Shown: piece after piece, positions 53,305 to 64,000 of the stretch
Position numbering within the stretch: position 1 is the first letter of the stretch
Layout: every line of letters starts with the position of its first letter
DNA from: Streptomyces fulvoviolaceus
Lineage (GTDB): Bacteria > Actinomycetota > Actinomycetes > Streptomycetales > Streptomycetaceae
Length of the DNA: 64,000 nt
Reading direction: 5' to 3'
Assembly: GCF_000718165.1 (NCBI RefSeq)
Contig: NZ_JOEY01000022.1
Coordinates: 62,001-126,000, forward strand
The notes under the pieces: model-generated
What the model saw: only the letters and a program-made list of their open reading frames with translations
What the model was told of the DNA's origin: nothing
Database searches by the model: none
Position numbers and translations under genes: made by a program

Positions 53305-54393
53305 TCAGCCGACCTGGCAGGGAAGCGTCGTGGCCGTGTCACCTCCGTCGCCCGTGACGACGTAGCCGAAGGTCGCACTCTCGCCCGGATCCAGCGAGCC
53401 GTTCCAGTCGGCGTTGTGGACCATCACGTCCTGGCCGCTGTAGGTCGCGTTGCCGCTCCAGAGACTGTCGACCTTCTGGCCGCTCGGCAGTGTCCAGTTG
53501 ACCATCCAGCCCAGCATCGGGACGTCGCCGGAGTTGGTGACGGTCACCTCGGACTGGTAGCCGCCGCTCCAACTGCCCGTCGTCTTACGGGTGGCCGCGC
53601 AGGTGCCCGGTACCGGGTCGGTCGGGTCGCCCGGGTCGTGGATGCCGGTGACCTCGCCGTTGCCGCCGTCGAAGGTGACGTCGGAGCAGGAGTAGAAGGT
53701 CTCCGCACTGTCCGAGCGCTGCCAGACCATGTAGATGATGTGGCGCCCCGACTTGTTCGCCGGAAGCTGGCCGGTCCAGGAGTAGTTGGCCTCGACCGTG
53801 CCCGGGCTGCCGTTGAGCGGCGGGTGGTCGACGCTCAGGAACGGCGAGTCCTCCATGTCGTCCCAGGTGAGGGTCTGGGTCGGGTCGAAGCCGTCCTTGG
53901 TCACGTAGACGTAGAACCAACCCGGGTGCGCGGCCCAGGCGTTGTACGAGAAGTCGACCGTCGCGCCCGAGGTGAGATGGGTGAGCGGCCAGTCGTCGCG
54001 GGCCGCGTTGAAGCCCGTGAAGTTGGTGTTGCCGCCGCTGCACAGTTCGCCGTCCGGCACGAAGCCGCGGGTGCGGCCGGCGCCGTCCGAGCGCAGCACG
54101 GAGAACCAGTTGTAGAACGGCGTGGTGCCGCTGACCGCCTGTGCGTTCTTGCAGGCCGGGTTGACCGGCTTGATCTCACCGGTGTCGGTCAGCCCGTCCT
54201 GCCAGCACAGGAAGGTGCGACTCGCGGGCTTCATGGGGGTGCCGTGGGCCTCCGCGTCACCGCCGGCCGTGATGACGAGGCTCAGGGCCGGGATCGTGGC
54301 GAGCAGGGAGAGAAGAACGAGGAAGAGGGCGCTGGTTCGGGTGGGGGGTGTTAATCGGCGACCCGGGGACGCCTCTTTTCTTGTCAGGATCAT
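53305..54393 (-). CDS. AA10 lytic polysaccharide monooxygenase with CBM2
   Basis: 362-residue secreted copper enzyme that oxidatively cleaves crystalline cellulose (possibly chitin). Signal peptide ends at Ala49, so the mature protein starts with His50 (AEAHGTPMKP), which with His156 (AAHPGWFYV) forms the histidine brace. The AA10 domain reaches about residue 243. A short Pro/Asp linker (HDPGDPTDPVPGT) leads to a C-terminal family 2 carbohydrate-binding module (about 257-362, Cys-bounded CAATRKTTGSWSGGYQSEVT ... LPC). ATG at 54393. A perfect CebR box stands 86 bases upstream, which favours cellulose as target. Confidence 0.93.
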   Translation of the reverse strand: MILTRKEASPGRRLTPPTRTSALFLVLLSLLATIPALSLVITAGGDAEAHGTPMKPASRTFLCWQDGLTDTGEIKPVNPACKNAQAVSGTTPFYNWFSVLRSDGAGRTRGFVPDGELCSGGNTNFTGFNAARDDWPLTHLTSGATVDFSYNAWAAHPGWFYVYVTKDGFDPTQTLTWDDMEDSPFLSVDHPPLNGSPGTVEANYSWTGQLPANKSGRHIIYMVWQRSDSAETFYSCSDVTFDGGNGEVTGIHDPGDPTDPVPGTCAATRKTTGSWSGGYQSEVTVTNSGDVPMLGWMVNWTLPSGQKVDSLWSGNATYSGQDVMVHNADWNGSLDPGESATFGYVVTGDGGDTATTLPCQVG

Positions 54394-54478
54394 GACAGTC
54401 CAGTCCGTTCCTTGAGGTACGGGCCGTGCGGATGCGTGGGGTGGGAGCGACCCTCGGGCAGGTTCCGGTCCACCGGTG

Positions 54479-54492
54479 TGGGAGCGCTCCCA
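54479..54492. promoter_or_regulatory. CebR operator (TGGGAGCGCTCCCA)
   Basis: Exact match to the 14-bp CebR consensus known from Streptomyces cellulase and cellobiose-transport genes; extends to a 16-bp palindrome with flanking G/C. About 30 bases closer to the LPMO lies a half-site (GTGGGAGCGA near 54441). CebR is the cellobiose-responsive LacI repressor (established). Confidence 0.88.
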
Positions 54493-54583
54493 CCACACTT
54501 CCTTCGGAAGCTAGCGCCACGGGAAGCGGTTGTAAACGCTTGGCGCACAAGGGCCGCACCCGGGTGGGTGCGGCCCCTGCGGC

Positions 54584-54896
54584 TCAGTGGTGGTGCGGCG
54601 ATGTCAGCAGGTGCCGGCGCAGCAGTTCCTTGCCGTAGTCGTTGCCGTTGGGGGTGCGGACGACGCAGTGCAGGTGCTGCTGGGTGGGGTCGCCGCCGTT
54701 GGTCTCGCCGGACAACGACCCGAAGGCGAACGGTGACTGGCAGTTCACCTCGATCCAGATGACGGGGCTCTGGGATACGGCAGTAGAAGGCCGCGTCGCC
54801 GGCGGTGCCGCCCATCCAGGCGAAGTAGGTCTCTGCGGCTGCTCGGTCGTGGGGTCGGCCATCCTCGCCGGCTCCCTTCGTCGTCGGCACGTCCAT
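54584..54896 (-). pseudogene. Frameshifted C-terminal fragment of a DUF3500 protein
   Basis: Two overlapping frames join into one protein end. Frame A from 54896 reads [20 protein letters not shown]; frame B reads [18 protein letters not shown] and ends [19 protein letters not shown]. Removing one C from the run at about 54774-54777 gives [14 protein letters not shown], continuous with the DUF3500 pattern (YYRI.SPVxWIEFD..., HIH.[15 protein letters not shown]). Complete DUF3500 proteins are several hundred residues, so only the final about 100 remain. It is therefore a truncated and frameshifted remnant, unless the single base is a sequencing error. Confidence 0.65.
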
Positions 54897-54987
54897 GGCG
54901 GACGGCCTGGCACGGACGACACTGGGGGCGCAACCTGAGGGAATCCTGAAGCGGCTTGGGACAGGGGCGAGATAGGCGGATCGGGGG

Positions 54988-55590
54988 TCAGCGACTCCGG
55001 CCCACCGGATAGGACGCCTGGAAGGCCAGCCGTGCGTCGGCGCCCTCCCCTACGGCCGACAGGAGGTCGTCCAGGTCCAGGAACTCCTCCCAGACCGTAC
55101 GGCCGCTCGCCTCGGCCAGCCTTCTGACGATCCGGTCCTCCAGGTCAGGGACGCGTTTGTTCTTCCAGATCTTGTCGGCCAGGCTGACCAGCAGGTCCTC
55201 GATGCCGAGGTCCGGGAGGGTCCAGGTCGCGTGGGTGGCGGCGAAGCGGGCCAGACGGGCGTCGACGCCGTGGGCCAGCAGCAGCCGGCGGCCGGTCTCC
55301 TCGTGCGCCGAACCCGGGCCGGCGAGTTCGGTGACGTGGGCGGTCTTCCCTATGTCGTGCGTGGCGGCGCCGAAGAGGACGGCTTCGCGGGCGAGCGGTG
55401 TCGCCGGGTGCCTCCGCGCCATCCAGTCGACGAGTTGATACGCCACGTCGTGCACCGCTCGCAGGTGGGCCGCGAGGCGTGGCGGCGCGTCGAGTTCCCG
55501 CAGCAGCTGTGCCGCTCGGTCCGGCAGGAGGTGCAGGGGTGGGTCGCCGGGGTCGTGGAGGGCGTTCAGGAGGAGGTCGGTGGGCGTCAC
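54988..55590 (-). CDS. HD-domain metal-dependent phosphohydrolase
   Basis: 200-residue protein of the HD superfamily. Metal ligands: His in [10 protein letters not shown], His-Asp in [14 protein letters not shown], His in [11 protein letters not shown] region and Asp in [14 protein letters not shown]. Substrate unknown (nucleotides or cyclic nucleotides are common). No signal peptide. GTG start at 55590 without a clear ribosome-binding site. Downstream of, and co-directional with, the two-component genes but separated by 25 bases; may be in the same transcript. Confidence 0.85.
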   Translation of the reverse strand: MTPTDLLLNALHDPGDPPLHLLPDRAAQLLRELDAPPRLAAHLRAVHDVAYQLVDWMARRHPATPLAREAVLFGAATHDIGKTAHVTELAGPGSAHEETGRRLLLAHGVDARLARFAATHATWTLPDLGIEDLLVSLADKIWKNKRVPDLEDRIVRRLAEASGRTVWEEFLDLDDLLSAVGEGADARLAFQASYPVGRSR

Positions 55591-55615
55591 GCGGTCAGGG
55601 TAGGGGCCCGGGCTC

Positions 55616-57129
55616 CTAGACGGACGCCGGCCGCGGCAGAACCGCAGGGAGTTCGTTGACCTCGCCCACCACCGGAAGCTCGATCGTGAACTCCGTACGA
55701 CCCGGGACGCTCTCCACCCCGATCCGCCCCCCGTGCGCCCCCGTGATCGCCGACGCGATCGCCAGTCCGAGGCCCGAGCCGCCCGACTTCGCATCCGCAC
55801 GAGCGCGGGACGTATCCGCTCGAGTGAAGCGTTCGAAGACCGTGGGGAGAAGGCTGGGCGGGATACCCGGCCCGTCGTCGCGGACGCGGATGACGCAGCG
55901 GGAGTCGGTCGACTCGACGGAGGCCACCACCCGGGTGCCGACAGGTGTGTGCATACGGGCGTTGGCCAACAGGTTGGCCACCACCTGGTGGAGGCGGGCC
56001 TCGTCGCCGAAGACCAACGCCGGGGCGTCGAGGCGGAGTTCGAGCTGCCAGTCGTGGCCGCCGCCCGCGGCCCGGGCGTCCCACACCGCCTCGGCCACCA
56101 GGGCCGCCAGGTCCACTTCGGACGACTGCAGCGGACGCCCCTCGTCCAACCGGGCCAGCAGGAGCAGGTCCTCCACCAGGCCCGTCATGCGCGCCGACTC
56201 GGCGGAGACCCGGCGCCAGGCCAGCACCGGCTCGACCCGGTCGGTGCCACGGTTCATCAACTCGGCGTATCCGGCGATCGAGGCGAGCGGCGTACGGAGT
56301 TCGTGGCTGGCGTCGGCGAGGAAGCGCCGCATGCGTTCCTCGCTGCGCCGCATCTGCTCCTCGCTGCGCTGCCGTTCGGCCAGTGAGGACTCGACGTGGT
56401 CGATCATGAGGTTGAGCGCGGCGCCGACCTGGCCGGCCTCGCTGTCCGGGTCCGTGTCGCGGTCCGGCACCCGGGTGAGGCCGGCGACCTCGCCGTGGCC
56501 GAGCGGTGCGCGGGAGACCTCGGCGGCGGTGGCGGCGACCCGGCCGAGGGGGCGCAGTTGCCGTCGTATGACCACCGCGCAGACGCAGCCCGCGACGGTC
56601 AGGCCGGCGGCCGCCACGCCCGCCTCGATCACGACCAGTCCGCTGATCATGTCCTGTACGTCGTCCATCGGGAGGCCGGTGAGGACACGGACTCCGTTGT
56701 TGTTCAGCGCGGTGACCCGGTAGGTGCCGAGGCCGGGGACCGTCCGGGTGTGCTTCGAGCCGTCGGCCGTGATGCCCGCCAGGGCGGTGCGCTGGGCCGC
56801 GGTGAGGGTCTGCGGCTCCGCGTCCTGGCCGACGAGCGCCGCGGCGACGATCGAACCGTCGGCGTCGAGCCGGGCGGCGAGCATGCCGGCGGGGTGACCG
56901 CTCTCGTGGAGGAACGTGAGGTCCTTGTCGAGATCCGGGTGGAGTGAGGCCCCGCCCAGGCTGCGCTCGGCGGCGTTGGTGACGCGGTCGTCCAGGTTGC
57001 CCAGCAGATAGGAGCGTTGGGCGAAGACGGTGGTGAGTGCCATCGCGGCGCACACGACGACGAGGGTGGCGCTGATGAAGAGGAGCAGCCGCGTGCGCAT
57101 CGAGCGGGTGCGCGGCCTCGGGCGGGCGG

Positions 57130-57133
<4 letters not shown>
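55616..57133 (-). CDS. Membrane sensor histidine kinase
   Basis: 505-residue kinase of the EnvZ/OmpR class. Helix 1 about 14-38, extracytoplasmic sensor about 39-163, helix 2 about 164-190, HAMP about 191-250. A predicted coiled segment rich in Glu/Arg (RQRSEEQMRRSEERMRR) leads to the phosphoacceptor His277 (ASHELRTPLAS). The ATPase domain has N box NLLANARMHTP, G1 RDDGPGIPP and G2 SGLGLAIASAI. ATG at 57133 overlaps the response-regulator stop (ATGA). Partner: the regulator at 57130-57855. Stimulus unknown. Confidence 0.92.
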
Positions 57134-57855
<722 letters not shown>

Positions 57856-57982
57856 GTCTCGATCCTGTCCCCGTCCGCTTAGGGAACCCTGTGTTCCACC
57901 TGAGGGTGGGTGATGACCTGGGGCTTTGTGACCCACAGGCGGCGGCTCGCAGACGGCCGCCCGCACGGTTCCGGACATGGCG

Positions 57983-58017
57983 GAGGGCCGCACCCCCTCG
58001 CCGGGGATGCGGCCCTC
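57983..58017. terminator. Terminator after acnA
   Basis: GAGGGCCGCA-CCCC, CTCGCC loop, GGGG-A-TGCGGCCCTC: 14 pairs with one bulge, 32 bases beyond the acnA stop. Confidence 0.82.
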
Positions 58018-58048
58018 AACTGCCCTGTCGTACCGCGTACTTGACCGC

Positions 58049-60829
<2,781 letters not shown>

Positions 60830-60830
60830 C

Positions 60831-60861
60831 TAAGGTCAGGCTAAGTTAGGTATGCCTTACT
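60831..60861. promoter_or_regulatory. Candidate DmdR/IdeR iron box of acnA
   Basis: TAAGGTCAGGCTAAGTTAGG followed by TATGCCTTAC. The first 19 bases match the DmdR consensus TTAGGTTAGGCTCACCTAA at 13 positions, and an overlapping second register (TTAGGTATGCCTTAC) matches 11 of 15. Overlapping registers are usual for DtxR-type sites, which bind two dimers. About 70 bases upstream of the acnA start. No experiment known to me for this site. Confidence 0.4.
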
Positions 60862-60904
60862 GCCATGCCGATGATGGCGTGCGGCCGCGGTGCGCCTCGG
60901 CAGA

Positions 60905-60922
60905 TATCTCGATGTCGAGATA
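60905..60922. promoter_or_regulatory. 18-bp palindrome TATCTCGA-TG-TCGAGATA (TamR/MarR-like)
   Basis: Perfect 8-bp arms around TG, about 142-159 bases upstream of acnA. MarR-family TamR of S. coelicolor controls aconitase genes and binds 18-bp palindromes of this shape (from memory). The site may serve acnA or the plus-strand DUF4236 gene 210 bases away. Nothing else is recognisable in 60923-61134. Confidence 0.5.
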
Positions 60923-61134
60923 ACTCTAGTACATGAGGCCGGGATGGTCATGCCCGGGCTCGGGGTTGTGACGTCCTGCACGACCCCGCACGTCCGGGCC
61001 CGCCAGGTGATTATCCGGCCGAACGGCACCTTCGGCGCGGGCTGCGTGCCGCAACACAGGGACCGGGCCTGCCATCAGTACGCGAAGTCGGGGTAACCGA
61101 CAGATACGTTCCACGACTTCGACGGGAGACAGAC

Positions 61135-61332
61135 ATGCCCCTCACGTTCCGCAAGAGTTTCCGGATCCTTCCCGGGGTGCGCCTGAACATCAACCGGCGC
61201 TCCTGGTCCATCACCAGCGGCGGCAAGCACGGACCGCGGCGGACCCACAGCAGCACGGGACGTCGTACGACATCAATGGATTTGCCCGGACCTTTCGGAT
61301 GGCGCCGCACCCGTACCGCCAAGCGGCGTTGA
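61135..61332 (+). CDS. DUF4236 family small protein
   Basis: 65-residue protein. Matches the start of DUF4236: basic MPLTFRKSFRILPGVRLNIN, then a Gly-rich strand (SWSITSGGKHGPR) and TTSMDLPGP resembling the TTVGIPGTG segment. GGGAGA lies 6 bases before the ATG. Family function unknown; members are often small and basic, this one very Arg-rich (11 Arg). Stands alone between acnA (divergent) and the XRE-MurA gene. Confidence 0.72.
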   Translation: MPLTFRKSFRILPGVRLNINRRSWSITSGGKHGPRRTHSSTGRRTTSMDLPGPFGWRRTRTAKRR

Positions 61333-61388
61333 CGAACCCTCAGATCCACCTCAGGTCCGTCACCCGAATGGCCCCCTCGAGATGTGCC

Positions 61389-61404
61389 ATCTCATATCTG
61401 AGAT
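61389..61404. promoter_or_regulatory. Inverted repeat ATCTCA-TATC-TGAGAT before XRE-MurA gene
   Basis: Six-bp perfect arms, 13 bases upstream of the start codon, preceded by another GAGAT half-site at 61380. Overlaps the likely promoter. Since the downstream protein carries its own helix-turn-helix, autoregulation is an attractive possibility (inference). Confidence 0.45.
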
Positions 61405-61416
61405 AGCCTCAACCTC

Positions 61417-62946
61417 ATGGCAGACGACTACCTCGTACGCATCGGCAAGCTCATCCGTGTCGCCCGGCAGCATCGGGGCTGGACACAGTCGCAGCTTGCC
61501 GAGGCGCTCGGCACCAGTCAGAGCGCGGTCAACCGCATCGAGCGCGGCAACCAGAACATCAGCCTTGAGATGATCGCTCGAATCGGTGAAGCCCTGGACA
61601 GCGAAATCGTCTCTCTGGGCTACGCGGGCCCGATGCACCTGCGCGTGGTCGGCGGTCGTCGGCTGTCCGGCGCGATCGACGTCAAGACGAGCAAGAACGC
61701 GTGTGTGGCCCTGCTGTGCGCCTCGCTGCTCAACAAGGGGCGCACGGTGCTGCGCCGGGTCGCCCGTATCGAGGAGGTCTACCGCCTCCTGGAGGTGCTG
61801 AACTCCATCGGTGTCCGCACCCGCTGGATCAACGGCGGCGTCGACCTGGAGCTCGTGCCGCCGGCCGCGCTGGACATGGCGGCGATCGACGCCGAGGCCG
61901 CCGTACGGACGCGGTCCATCATCATGTTCCTCGGTCCGCTGCTGCACGTCATGGACCGCTTCAAGCTGCCGTACGCCGGCGGCTGCGACCTCGGCACCCG
62001 GACCATCGAGCCGCACATGATCGCCCTGCGGCGGTTCGGGCTCGACATCGCCGCCACCGAGGGGCAGTACCACGCCCAGGTCGACCCGTCGGTCCGCCCG
62101 GACCGGCCGATCGTGCTGACCGAGCGCGGGGACACGGTCACCGAGAACGCGCTGCTCGCGGCCTCGCGGCACGACGGCGTCACCGTCATCCGCAACGCGT
62201 CCTCCAACTACATGGTCCAGGACCTCTGCTTCTTCCTGGAGGCGCTCGGCGTCAGGGTCGAGGGCATCGGCACCACCACCCTCACCGTGCACGGCGTGCC
62301 GACCATCGACGTCGACGTGGACTACTCCCCCTCCGAGGACCCGGTCGAGGCGATGAGCCTGCTGGCCGCCGCGGTGGTGACGGAGTCGGAACTGACGGTG
62401 CGTCGCGTTCCCATCGAGTTCCTGGAGATCGAGCTCGCCGTCCTGGAGGAGATGGGGCTCGACCACGACCGTACGCCGGAGTACTTCGCCGACAACGGCC
62501 GTACGCGACTGGTGGACCTCACCGTCCGGCCCTCCAAGCTGGAGGCGCCGATCGACAAGATCCACCCCATGCCGTTCCCCGGACTGAACATCGACAACGT
62601 CCCGTTCTTCGCGGCCATCGCCGCCGTCGCCCAGGGCCAGACGCTGATCCACGACTGGGTCTACGACAACCGCGCGATCTACCTGACGGACCTCAACCGC
62701 CTCGGCGGACGCCTCCAACTCCTCGACCCGCACCGCGTGTTGGTGGAGGGCCCGACCCGCTGGCGCGCCGCCGAGATGATGTGCCCGCCCGCGCTCCGGC
62801 CCGCCGTGGTCGTCCTGCTGGCGATGATGGCGGCGGATGGCACGTCCGTGCTGCGCAACGTGTACGTCATCAACCGCGGGTACGAGGATCTCGCCGAGCG
62901 GCTCAACTCCGTCGGGGCGCAGATCGAGATCTTCCGGGACATCTGA
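61417..62946 (+). CDS. XRE helix-turn-helix fused to UDP-GlcNAc 1-carboxyvinyltransferase-like (MurA2) domain
   Basis: 509-residue fusion. Residues 5-60 are a complete Cro/C1 helix-turn-helix (LIRVARQHRGWTQSQLAEAL, TSQSAVNRIERGNQNISLEM). From about 72 an EPSP-synthase-like two-lobed domain follows: Lys93 in TSKNA (UDP-GlcNAc/PEP-binding Lys of MurA), Cys190 in YAGGCDLGTR (the active-site Cys loop, PGGCxxGxR in MurA), and FPGLNIDNVPF (D305-like). Cys and Lys are conserved, so it may be catalytic, making UDP-GlcNAc-enolpyruvate. Such fusions are seen in Streptomyces as a second MurA; whether it feeds peptidoglycan is unclear. Monocistronic, closed by a hairpin. Confidence 0.88.
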   Translation: MADDYLVRIGKLIRVARQHRGWTQSQLAEALGTSQSAVNRIERGNQNISLEMIARIGEALDSEIVSLGYAGPMHLRVVGGRRLSGAIDVKTSKNACVALLCASLLNKGRTVLRRVARIEEVYRLLEVLNSIGVRTRWINGGVDLELVPPAALDMAAIDAEAAVRTRSIIMFLGPLLHVMDRFKLPYAGGCDLGTRTIEPHMIALRRFGLDIAATEGQYHAQVDPSVRPDRPIVLTERGDTVTENALLAASRHDGVTVIRNASSNYMVQDLCFFLEALGVRVEGIGTTTLTVHGVPTIDVDVDYSPSEDPVEAMSLLAAAVVTESELTVRRVPIEFLEIELAVLEEMGLDHDRTPEYFADNGRTRLVDLTVRPSKLEAPIDKIHPMPFPGLNIDNVPFFAAIAAVAQGQTLIHDWVYDNRAIYLTDLNRLGGRLQLLDPHRVLVEGPTRWRAAEMMCPPALRPAVVVLLAMMAADGTSVLRNVYVINRGYEDLAERLNSVGAQIEIFRDI

Positions 62947-62978
62947 CAGAACATCACTCTCTGCTGAGCTGCAGAGGA

Positions 62979-63005
62979 CCCCTGGCAAGGAGGCCTTGCC
63001 AGGGG
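62979..63005. terminator. Terminator after XRE-MurA gene
   Basis: CCCCTGGCAAGG-AGG-CCTTGCCAGGGG, 12-bp perfect arms with a 3-base loop, 33 bases past the stop codon. Confidence 0.88.
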
Positions 63006-63030
63006 CCGGCCACCGGGGGGCACCACTACC

Positions 63031-63059
63031 GGTTGAGGCGGTGGATCTACGCCTCAACC
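63031..63059. terminator. Hairpin overlapping the CHAT gene stop
   Basis: GGTTGAGGCG ... CGCCTCAACC, 10-bp perfect arms; the right arm contains the minus-strand stop codon of the CHAT-domain gene. Acts together with the hairpin at 62979 as a back-to-back terminator of convergent genes. Confidence 0.78.
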
Positions 63060-64000
63060 GGTCGCAGCCGACGCCGGGTTGCCCTGGTGGGTGAAGGCAG
63101 CCCAATGATGAATGCGGTGGAGGTCGGGGCGGGTGGCTTCGTGGCGGAGGGGGCCGTCGAGGGTGGGCGGGAGTTCTCGGTAAGGGTTGAGCATCCACAA
63201 CTGAGCGGCGCGCAGGGCGTCGGGCGGGGCCAGACCGCCGACGGTGAGATGGTGGTGGAAGACGGCCATCATCACGGCGGTCGGACCATCACGCACCGCC
63301 CAGCGGGACCCCACGACATCGGCGGCACCGCCCGCGACCAGCACGGTGGCGAGGGTCAACGCCTCGTCGTGATGGCGAGTGCTCAGGTCGGTCTCGCAGC
63401 CGCTGAGCACCACCAGTGGGCCGGCGTCCGGCCGTCGACCGGTGGCGCCGTCGAAGATGTCGGCCACGGTGAGCCGGCCGGCGTCCGGGCCCGCGCCGGG
63501 CGGGGCGGCCAGCCACAGCGCGGAGCCGGTGGGGCGCGGCGCGGCAAGGGCGTGGCAGGACAGGTGCACCACGGAGGCCGGCGACGCGCCGCCGGGCAGG
63601 ACGGCGAGCAGCTCCGCCGGTGTGCCGGCGGCGTCGGGTACCACACCGGTGGTGACGAACTCGCCGTACCGGAGCGCGTCGGGGTAGCAGCCGGCGCGCA
63701 GCGCGGCCGCCTCCATCTCGGCCCACGGGAGGGTCAGTTGCGGGTCGGCGACGAGCACTTGCCGCCCGTCGGCGGGAGACATCCGACGCCGGGCGGCAGC
63801 GGCCAGGAACTGGGTGCCGGAGGGGGCGTAGCTGAGGACGGCCTCCTGGCAGGCGTACCGGTGGCCGTGCGCGCCCAGACCCCGGATGCGCGCGGCGTGC
63901 CACGGGACGACGCCGAGCGGGCCGCACGGCACGAGCACGACCCTCGGTGGCCGGGCCAGCGGTCCCTGGGCCGCGAGCAGCGGGCGTACGACCGCGAGCA
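63054..64000 (-). CDS. CHAT-domain (caspase-like peptidase) protein, N-terminus beyond window
   Basis: C-terminal 315 residues of a longer protein; the frame is open to the right edge, so its true start lies outside (an internal GTG at 63938 is not the start). The visible part is a CHAT domain: RVVLVPCGPLGVVPWHAARI, then the catalytic His in VVHLSCHALAAP and the catalytic Cys in LVVLSGCETDLSTR, followed by VLVAGGAADVVGSRWAVRD. CHAT proteases act in bacterial conflict systems and often follow TPR or WD repeats; those would be outside the window. Function here is unknown. Confidence 0.82.
   Translation of the reverse strand, partial: LAVVRPLLAAQGPLARPPRVVLVPCGPLGVVPWHAARIRGLGAHGHRYACQEAVLSYAPSGTQFLAAAARRRMSPADGRQVLVADPQLTLPWAEMEAAALRAGCYPDALRYGEFVTTGVVPDAAGTPAELLAVLPGGASPASVVHLSCHALAAPRPTGSALWLAAPPGAGPDAGRLTVADIFDGATGRRPDAGPLVVLSGCETDLSTRHHDEALTLATVLVAGGAADVVGSRWAVRDGPTAVMMAVFHHHLTVGGLAPPDALRAAQLWMLNPYRELPPTLDGPLRHEATRPDLHRIHHWAAFTHQGNPASAATG

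Noticed and set aside
60923..61134. Short open frames between acnA and the DUF4236 gene
   Set aside because: No ribosome-binding site, no recognisable domain, and frames on both strands overlap each other; treated as promoter DNA.

Overview
The window is chromosomal DNA from a Streptomyces. The G+C content is very high with G/C-rich third codon positions, many genes start with GTG, and many pairs overlap by ATGA or GTGA. The gene order (haem genes, DUF3000, RNase D, fadAB, dxs, xylFGH, rok7B7, ngcEFG, acnA, murA2-like) matches, as I remember it, the S. coelicolor SCO5998-SCO6041 stretch read backwards. I see no rRNA, tRNA, CRISPR array, transposase or phage gene.

Layout. 1-9.4 kb is housekeeping: a partial haem-pathway oxidase (cut by the left edge), a DUF4349 lipoprotein, a CoA-disulfide-reductase-like flavoenzyme, a rhomboid protease, hemE, DUF3000, an atypical response regulator and RNase D. 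9.4-16.0 kb is a sugar-catabolism island: an ABC importer (binding protein and two permeases) divergent from a GH2 beta-mannosidase and a LacI regulator. 16.2-26.0 kb returns to core genes: fadA-fadB, an LCP enzyme, a beta-propeller-like protein, a small PIN/NYN-like protein, an amino-acid permease and dxs. 26.3-34.6 kb holds xylFGH, the ROK regulator rok7B7 and ngcEFG (chito-oligosaccharide uptake). 35.0-54.4 kb is a glycan-degradation block: GH92 and GH67 on the plus strand; a minus-strand operon of ABC importer, GH39, a YesL-like protein and GH42; a CE7 acetyl xylan esterase; a second GH92; and an AA10 LPMO with a CBM2. 54.6-64.0 kb holds a frameshifted DUF3500 remnant, an HD-domain protein, a two-component system, aconitase, a tiny DUF4236 protein, an XRE-MurA fusion and a partial CHAT-domain protein cut by the right edge.

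How the genes work together. The palindrome GACAACGTTGTC (or a one- or two-mismatch form) lies in front of the mannosidase-linked ABC/GH2/LacI promoter (about 12.55 kb), the first GH92 (34.94 kb) and twice in front of the second GH92 (53.12 and 53.17 kb). It occurs at three separate loci, all with mannosidase genes. I infer one LacI regulon for alpha/beta-mannoside (N-glycan or mannan) breakdown: secreted GH92 enzymes trim, the importer takes up products, and cytoplasmic GH2 finishes. GH39, GH42, GH67, CE7 and their importer form a glucurono-acetyl-xylan system with a CGAAACTTTCG box of the kind known from Streptomyces xylanase promoters. A near-consensus DasR site precedes ngcE, and a perfect CebR box precedes the LPMO. 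None of the three carbohydrate importers of the two-permease type carries an ATPase gene, as expected if the shared ATPase MsiK serves them.
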